Origin: Sparassis latifolia | Lineage: Eukaryota; Basidiomycota; Agaricomycetes; Polyporales; Sparassidaceae | Direction of reading: 5' to 3' | Assembly: GCA_018466975.1 (NCBI GenBank) | Contig: CM031554.1 | Coordinates: 1,426,001-1,490,000 of the forward strand | DNA length: 64,000 nucleotides | Part shown: positions 58,061-64,000 of the stretch, piece by piece | Numbering within the stretch: the first letter of the stretch is position 1 | Layout: each line of letters begins with the position of its first letter | Made by a program: the position numbers and the translations under genes | The notes under the pieces: model-generated | What the model was told of the DNA's origin: nothing | Databases searched by the model: none | What the model saw: the letters and a program-made list of their open reading frames with translations, nothing else

Positions 58061-60985
58061 GCGATGTTCCCAGTGGTAGCGGAAAGGACCCTGTGATGGG
58101 CATTCCTTGGAACCTTAGTATCCGGGTTCTCGTCGCCAGTGCACGACCGAACAGCAATCGATGGACATCCTTGATGAGCCGGACTGAAAGCGCGCCGTTG
58201 AACCACAATGATTGATAAGGGTTGTCGTTCTGGTACCTTCATATACATTTCATTTCCGCTCCATGGCCTTTGCGCAGATAGCCTCCTCATTGGCCCACCA
58301 GCGACCACAGTTAGGCATCCCCTTAAAATATACTCCGCAAGCCACCGTAGATGGAGCATGGGCAGTTCGCATAGCACCTCAGTCCGCGGTATCCGGGTGA
58401 ATGACTTTCTGGTACCTGTGCACGACTCCGCCCCTCAGCGCCTGCCTTGAATAAGCTTCGAAGAATCGTAGACAGAGACAAAGATAACATAGCACCGGAA
58501 CCTAATCTAGAAGTGTTTCTCGACAGGGCCCTGGGTCTCAACGCTCGGCATGGGACTTCCGGGACAAGCTCCCAAGATCTCATCCCAGAGAAGCATATGC
58601 GTGTGCTGGGAAAAAGTGTCCACTAACTGTGCGACAGTGTGATGTAACAGAACGTACTGGTATAGTAGCAGCAGCTTCAATCTGGAACGACATATAGACC
58701 TTCGGCAAAGCAGTGAATCCGAGCGACAAAGTAGTAAGTGGGATCAGAATGAACTGACAGACGCTCACGAACAGTGCCATCCACATCGTCCAATTGGCTA
58801 TCCAACAGGGCGATGGGTGGCATGGGATGCCCATGGAATGGACCACAGATCAAACGGTGCCAGCAGGAATGTGGCGCAGACCTGCAGGATGATCGTGAAC
58901 AGCAACACGCAGTTCGAGCCACAACGCGAGGTTTGGACCACAACACGAGGTTTGGTCTACCGCGAGCGCCTATGAAGTGGAAATGGTGGCGGCCACACCT
59001 GGGCGTATAAAAGCCCGAGTGGTGGCACGGATTGTTTAAGCACACCTTGTCCTTCAAGTTCTCCCTTCCATCCTTCTCCGTCGATCGCTACTCACCTTGG
59101 TCTATCTCTTCCCTTCCTCACACGATCTTCCTCCACTCTCTCCTTCATTCACTTCGACGTTGTCGCCCCGGTAGACGACCACCAAGGCACGTCCTCGCCG
59201 CGGATGCCACCCACGAACTTTGATCATCCTCTATTCATCCACTCGCCATCGTTGTTGACCTGCGCCACGCTAGACCTAGGAAGGTACGTTCATTGTAAGA
59301 CGTACATCGCGTCGTTGTCAGAAGCTCACTCACTGATGCGCACATACAGGCCATAAGAGCCAGAGTGTGACATCAAGAGCAAGATCACTACTACGCAGGA
59401 GAAGTTCGACCGCGAAACTGTGTGAGCCCTAAGAATATTCAGTTTACACTGAGAAACATGTGAGATACAACCAAGACTCCACAACAGAGCAATGAGTCGG
59501 CCCCCCGAGTGACCCTTGACCTTTTCAAGGTACGTCCTTCTGTCCTCTGTGGTATACGTTGAGCATTAGTCACGACCTTGAATTGTCCTTGCCAGTCAGT
59601 CCGCACTCGTGAGTGTGCGATGCACAGATGTCCATTGAGGTACGTCTGACCTTTACCTGCCATGGATGCTTGCTAACAATCGTCTCGACATGCACGCTGC
59701 CGTCTATGGCTACGCCACACCACATCAGAGTAAGACAGGTATGTTCACTCCTTGGTATTCATCGCCGTACAATCATGTGGCTGATCTGTCGACGTACACA
59801 GACTATAAACGTAAGAGTGTGACATCAACAACAACGGCGACATGGCCTGGAAGCGATCAAGTGGCCAACATAATGTGAGAGTGAGCGAAGCCGTGTAGTG
59901 CGGCAAGAACACGAGACGAAAAAGCTGAGTCATAGCCTTCGGTTTGAGACTTTTGTGGCACGCGCTGGATGTAAGATGGTGAGTCCTTCTCAGTCGGGAC
60001 TCTATTCATTGAACGCCACCTACCAAAGTTTGCTCTCTTGGTGCAGTGTCCACGTGCTACGCACACATATGGCCAGTAAGGTATGGCCTCCTTCGTATAC
60101 CATCAACTGCGACTGACAATCGTGTTGCTTATATTGCGAATATGCTATCTTGAATGACAACTGCACCAACACAGATTTGAGGTGTGTCTACTTACTGGGG
60201 TAGTTATGCTTGACATGCTGACTGGCTCGTAGGCGTAGGCCATCACACTAAGAGAGTGAACTCAACCACGAGAAGTTAGAACGATCAAACGATCGGTGTG
60301 TGATTCAGCTTCTGTGACTTACGAAAGCGGAGCAAGAGTGTCTCGACAAGAATGCTAACATGCTCAAGCACGACGACACTGACAGTTCTGATGTTCTGAA
60401 CATTCTCGTTTTCAGCACAGGCCTCAAGACGTATTCAAGAACAAGGACAGCAGCACCGAAGCCTCCGGCGGGCGAAGAGGCATACGACGGAGACGAAGAA
60501 AAAAACGAAAGCAGCAGAGGTAAATGACGAAGAACATGGGGCCGGCACCTCAATCAAGCAGAATGACGATAAAAAAACAAATGAGAGCAGTAGAGGTGAT
60601 GAAGAGACAAGTCAAAAATGAGAGCAGTGGAGGCATTTGACGAAGAAGAAAAGGAAACAACAGCCGAACGACACGACGACAGGAAGAAGACGACGAACGG
60701 ATAGGGTGGAGCGGGAGTCAGCTCGAGGGCATATAAGGTGCGTCCCGAGGTACGGGCCGACGTCCGCTTTCGCTCGTCGGTCCTGGCGCAGGCCTTTTCG
60801 TGGCCCTCGGGATAAGTACCCGCCTGCGCTTGTCACCAGCGGGGAAACCAACGTGCGCCAAATTTTCATCTGCATTTCGAATTGGATTTCCATACCATAT
60901 GTACTTCATGTAGTGTATAATGTCGTTCCTGCTGTGGTGCCTCCAGAGAGCCGCAGAAACCGCAATCAACTTCGCACTTGAGCAT
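58061..60985 (-). repeat. dispersed repeat family, copy 3 (inverted)
   Basis: Inverted relative to copies 1 and 2. Its left part (58075-58450) matches 10800-10430, the middle (58640-59030) matches 10020-9600, and the right part (60700-60985) matches 7990-7700. It is closer to copy 1 than copy 2 is. It lacks the ~280 bp insertion of copy 1 and both TIR elements of copy 2. Confidence 0.8.
59006..59013 (+). promoter_or_regulatory. TATA box, repeat copy 3
   Basis: TATAAAAG followed by a CT-rich leader (59040-59150), then splice-like sites such as AAG|GTACGT (59282) and ACATACAG|G (59349). It marks the likely direction of transcription of the repeat. Confidence 0.5.
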
Positions 60986-61740
60986 TGCGATTAAACGAGC
61001 TTCGGTCGGGGTAAGAACCTCCCCGTCGTCGTAGACTGAGTGTTGCCTTTGCCTCGTCCGGCACATGTGAGGGGACCGTCGTTGGTGAGGCGCCAGCGTC
61101 AGCACTAGAACGTCTTCTGGTCTTGCGCAGTTGCAGGAGAGTCAGGCAGCAACTGTACAACGGTCGACCCACTAGTTCAAGCGATAGCCCGGGGAAATTG
61201 GCATGAGCCGAGGAATTGCAAGGGCCGTGAGTACGTCCCGATCAGCCAACGATAGATGATGAAGAAAATTCGACACTGACTCTCACCACACTCGCTGCGC
61301 TCGGAACGCCGATTCGACTTGTCGTCATGGACTGCAGTCGCCGGTCAAGATCTGGTAGTCTCTGGATGGCGATACAACACTTCCAGGAGTCATCTGAAAG
61401 GGTGGCAGTGATAACTTGAATGTGTGACGCGTCGTGACGAGACGCGTTGCTGGAGGGTCTAGACTCTCGCATGCGTACGTCTGCCATCTCAGCTCCCTTC
61501 CTCAACGCCTCATAGTCCTCGCTGTCCCTCGCAGCATTCCCCGGGCCTCCTTCGATCACGATCCTGGGTGGATCCAGCAGTCGTCACTTGTCCACCGTCG
61601 CACTCTCTGTCGACTGCGTTTTTAAGATGTGTGCGACTACGTAGTACGACCCAAGTGCCAGCTGCCTGCAATCTTCTGGAGCAGTTTCGTGGTCAGTGGA
61701 CTTTCTCCTCAAACCATTCCCTCATCATCTTCCGGATGGA
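60986..61740 (-). other. possible exon of unknown gene
   Basis: A minus-strand frame at about 61559-61242 (MIEGGPGNAARDSEDYEALR, then KGAEMADVRMRESRPSSNAS) is open for 105 codons and has plausible composition, but no domain is recognised and no partner exon is found. Confidence 0.25.
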
Positions 61741-63420
61741 AGTGGAATGACGTGGTGCGCTGCGTCTTGTTCTAGCAATTGCCTTGGCTAATCACTGCTC
61801 GTCGACTCTCTACAATGCATGCTCCTGGCTCCGGGTGCTCCGTTTGCAGGATCGACAATCCGGATGTGCCTATCCCCGACCTTGAGAACGTTCAGGCTCG
61901 CTACTTCCGACGCGGACGATCATCCTTCGGGGATGCGCAAAATACTCGTCCCATGCATTGCAAGTGATTGGCGGCAGAGAATATGCGGAAGAGGGAGTTC
62001 CCGCAACCTGTTCTCGGAGTGCTTTCCTGGAGGAAATTCGCCGGGAAGTACGTCCACGCATGCACCACTATTCCTGCCGGTATGCTCTACCTCCATCCGT
62101 ATAGCGCGAGTAATGCGGCGCACGCTCGATTACTGGCTGACTTTCCTGGCAGGCTATCAGCATTGTCCACAAGGACCGATGCTCCCCGGAGGAGAACGTG
62201 CATTACTCCGAGACGTTCTCGTCGACCTCCAGCATCAACATTCATCAATACATCGTGAAAACTCTAGAAGTCACCTGCATCTTTACATCCAGAGCCGCGT
62301 GAGTCAGCAACCTACTCGCCCACCGTTGAATAACTGTTATTTTTGCCAGGCTTCAGGTTCGATTTCCATACCTACATCTGCTCCTCCATTTCGTCTGGCT
62401 TTATGTGCGGATTTCTCGTTCAATGCCGCGGCGATTCTACGCATTCGCGAATGTGAACCCGTAAGGTTTTCAGCTGTCAGCCGGAAGTAGCCCAAATCAC
62501 CGCGACTGCCTCCAGGAGCTTACGGTGGGGAATGGAGCCTCGACCTGCACATTTAATCGCGGCTAAGACTCGCGCTCCTCGCCACCGCGGCCCGGTATGT
62601 CGTCCTGCATTCCCTTAATTGACAACATTATTTACTTTTTTCAGATCATTGTCCGACGTCGCAATTCGACTAGTCCGTCATGCCTCGAACATGTAACTTT
62701 TCGATGATCACGTCGAAGCTACCACTCGAGAACGCAGTAAAAGTACGCGGCCTTCGCAACTCGCATATATCCGTCGTGCAACCATTTATAGCAGAGTGCT
62801 GGACCGCGCCCGACGTAAGGATACCGCACCCAGGTGGTGTATCCTTGACATTCCACCCTCTCGCTCAGGTTTCGGACAGTATCGTGCAATGTTCACACCG
62901 CTTCCGCCATCGGGCTGATCTCCGCGTCGTGAATTCAGAAGTGGGCGTACGCGTCCTCTGCCACCTGTGACGCGGCCGCGCGGCCGCTCCGCCAGACCTG
63001 CGGTAGCTAGAGAACAACACCCTCGCTGCGAGGTACACTGCAGCCGGTGGGTTACCCATTGAGATTTTGGGGGAGACAGGAAGCCCAGTGCGGCGCGCTT
63101 GAGGGACAACTTGATGATTTCTGCGAATTCAAGGCGCGCGCGGTTGGCCAGCACGAGCACGCCCCCAACAGCTTCAGCCGCTTCTCCTTTCCGTGGCGTG
63201 CAAACTACGTCCAGCGTGAGATGTGCATCCCCTGCGTCGCGTGTCGTCCAGCGTACCGTCCAGATACCGCGATGGCCATTCCCGCTACAAGATGCACTAC
63301 CTTCTCCGATGTCTGCTGGTCTTACAGGCGGAGACGAAGGACAGTGCCTGCAAGAGAGACATCTTGATGATTCGAGCGAGTTGCGGTCTGTTAGGCTTCG
63401 CGCTCCGTATGGCAGGCTAT
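61741..63420 (+). repeat. segmental duplication, copy B
   Basis: Direct diverged copy of 48830-50560. It keeps the frame DYWLTFLAGYQHC...MLPGGERALLRDVLVDLQ open from about 61819 to 62490, longer than in copy A. A third piece of the same family (CCCAGGTGGTGTA with flanks) recurs at 63640-63740. Confidence 0.75.
61819..62490 (+). CDS. hypothetical protein frame in duplication copy B
   Basis: A 223-codon frame includes the segment conserved with 49125-49421. The first half (up to about 62040) reads differently from the better aligned frame RIDNPDVPIPDLENVQARYF at 61850, so an intron probably switches frame near 61960. Function unknown. Confidence 0.3.
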   Translation: MLLAPGAPFAGSTIRMCLSPTLRTFRLATSDADDHPSGMRKILVPCIASDWRQRICGRGSSRNLFSECFPGGNSPGSTSTHAPLFLPVCSTSIRIARVMRRTLDYWLTFLAGYQHCPQGPMLPGGERALLRDVLVDLQHQHSSIHRENSRSHLHLYIQSRVSQQPTRPPLNNCYFCQASGSISIPTSAPPFRLALCADFSFNAAAILRIRECEPVRFSAVSRK

Positions 63421-63854
63421 CCTTGAACCTGCAGACCAGAAGATATGGGAACGGGCATCATGATCCACCTCGCGTCGTACACGCGCGTATGTCGTGAGAT
63501 CTCTGCGGCGCTCGGAGTCTGCTACTGCGTCCAGGATCACAGTGCCCCGTCTGTGCTGCAGGTGAGTGCCTCCCGACTTGGTATTGTGTTCTGTAATGGT
63601 ATTCGCATCCACTTGTGCCTGCCTTCCACCATCGGATGTATTCATCTTGCAACCATTTACAGCAGAGTACTCACAGCCTTATGTGAACTTGCACCACCCA
63701 GGTGGTGTAATCTTTATCTCCTACCCATTGTTCAGTATTTCAGACAGTCATACAATGCCCAAATCACAACAACTATGAATTTTTGAATTCAATGTCTATT
63801 AGGTACATATACAACAATGCCAATCCATACTAGAAAGAGATACATGCATAATAG
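63421..63854. other. tail of duplication plus AT-rich stretch, no gene
   Basis: A partial third copy of the duplicated motif lies at 63640-63740, then AT-rich sequence. No gene is seen. Confidence 0.35.
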
Positions 63855-64000
63855 CTATATACCAAAGTGAACATATGGCACCCAAGTCATATAATCATTA
63901 TGTGCACCAAGCCTTTCACGAAGATTCTGGATGGCATTATGCAATGCATATGCAGCCTCAGTACTGTCTGGTTGTACTGAGGGGTTCTTGTTCTTGAAGA
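63855..64000 (-). CDS. C-terminus of an unidentified protein (partial, runs off the window)
   Basis: On the minus strand a frame enters from beyond 64000 and stops at 63855-63857. It reads KNKNPSVQPDSTEAAYALHN followed by AIQNLRERLGAHNDYMTWVP and ends HFGI. The composition and amphipathic spacing look like real coding sequence, and the frame is clean over its whole visible length. No family is recognised; given the surroundings it could belong to another mobile element. Confidence 0.4.
   Translation of the reverse strand, partial: FKNKNPSVQPDSTEAAYALHNAIQNLRERLGAHNDYMTWVPYVHFGI

Noticed and set aside
1..64000. CRISPR arrays, bacterial operons or ribosome binding sites
   Set aside because: The sequence is a eukaryotic (fungal) nuclear region, and no spaced identical short repeats of that kind were found.

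Overview
The window looks like a filamentous basidiomycete (Agaricomycetes) genome. Genes are split by many short introns (about 41-65 nt, mostly GTRAGT...YAG). The gene content (MON2 scaffold, bromodomain protein, multi-exon P450 with an FMGGGRAC heme loop, caspase-like protein) is eukaryotic and fungal, and about half of the sequence is mobile or repeated DNA. There are no bacterial operons, CRISPR arrays or rRNA genes. No organism name can be read from the sequence.

Layout. 0-6 kb: a cytochrome P450 gene on the minus strand, a decayed tandem copy beside it, and a possible membrane-protein gene. 7-10.8 kb: first copy of a 3-4 kb dispersed repeat; the others are at 25.5-29.2 kb (direct) and 58.1-61.0 kb (inverted). 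11.8-19.8 kb: a short-chain dehydrogenase gene, flanked by a ~220 bp inverted repeat and broken by a nearly intact 5.8 kb Ty1/Copia retrotransposon with a GATCT target duplication. 22.0-24.3 kb: a four-exon caspase-like gene. 25.5-29.2 kb: repeat copy 2, itself carrying two nested TIR elements (223 bp, and 711 bp with a TA target duplication whose empty site is seen in copy 1). 30.4-40.5 kb: the conserved core, with a bromodomain gene and MON2 diverging from a ~420 bp promoter region, then an ankyrin gene convergent with MON2. 40.9-41.1 kb: a solo LTR. 42.0-48.8 kb: a 6.8 kb DNA transposon with 33 bp perfect TIRs, a Ulp1-type protease ORF and a DDE-like transposase, the latter interrupted by a second copy of the 223 bp MITE. 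48.8-54 kb and 61.7-64 kb: a diverged direct segmental duplication with poorly recognisable exons. 54.9-57.7 kb: an intact gene and a broken paralogue of an agaricomycete family that I tentatively read as gasdermin-like (RCD-1/HET-Q1-type).

Functionally, the 30-40 kb block is housekeeping: chromatin reading (bromodomain) and Golgi-endosome traffic (MON2). The flanks are accessory: oxidative metabolism (P450, SDR), possible regulated cell death (caspase-like protein, gasdermin-like pair) and layered transposons whose nesting order can be read directly. The most notable points are the possible cell-death genes, the protease-carrying transposon with subterminal GTCCGGACC palindromes, and the dispersed repeat with a conserved TATA box and exon-like segments in all three copies.
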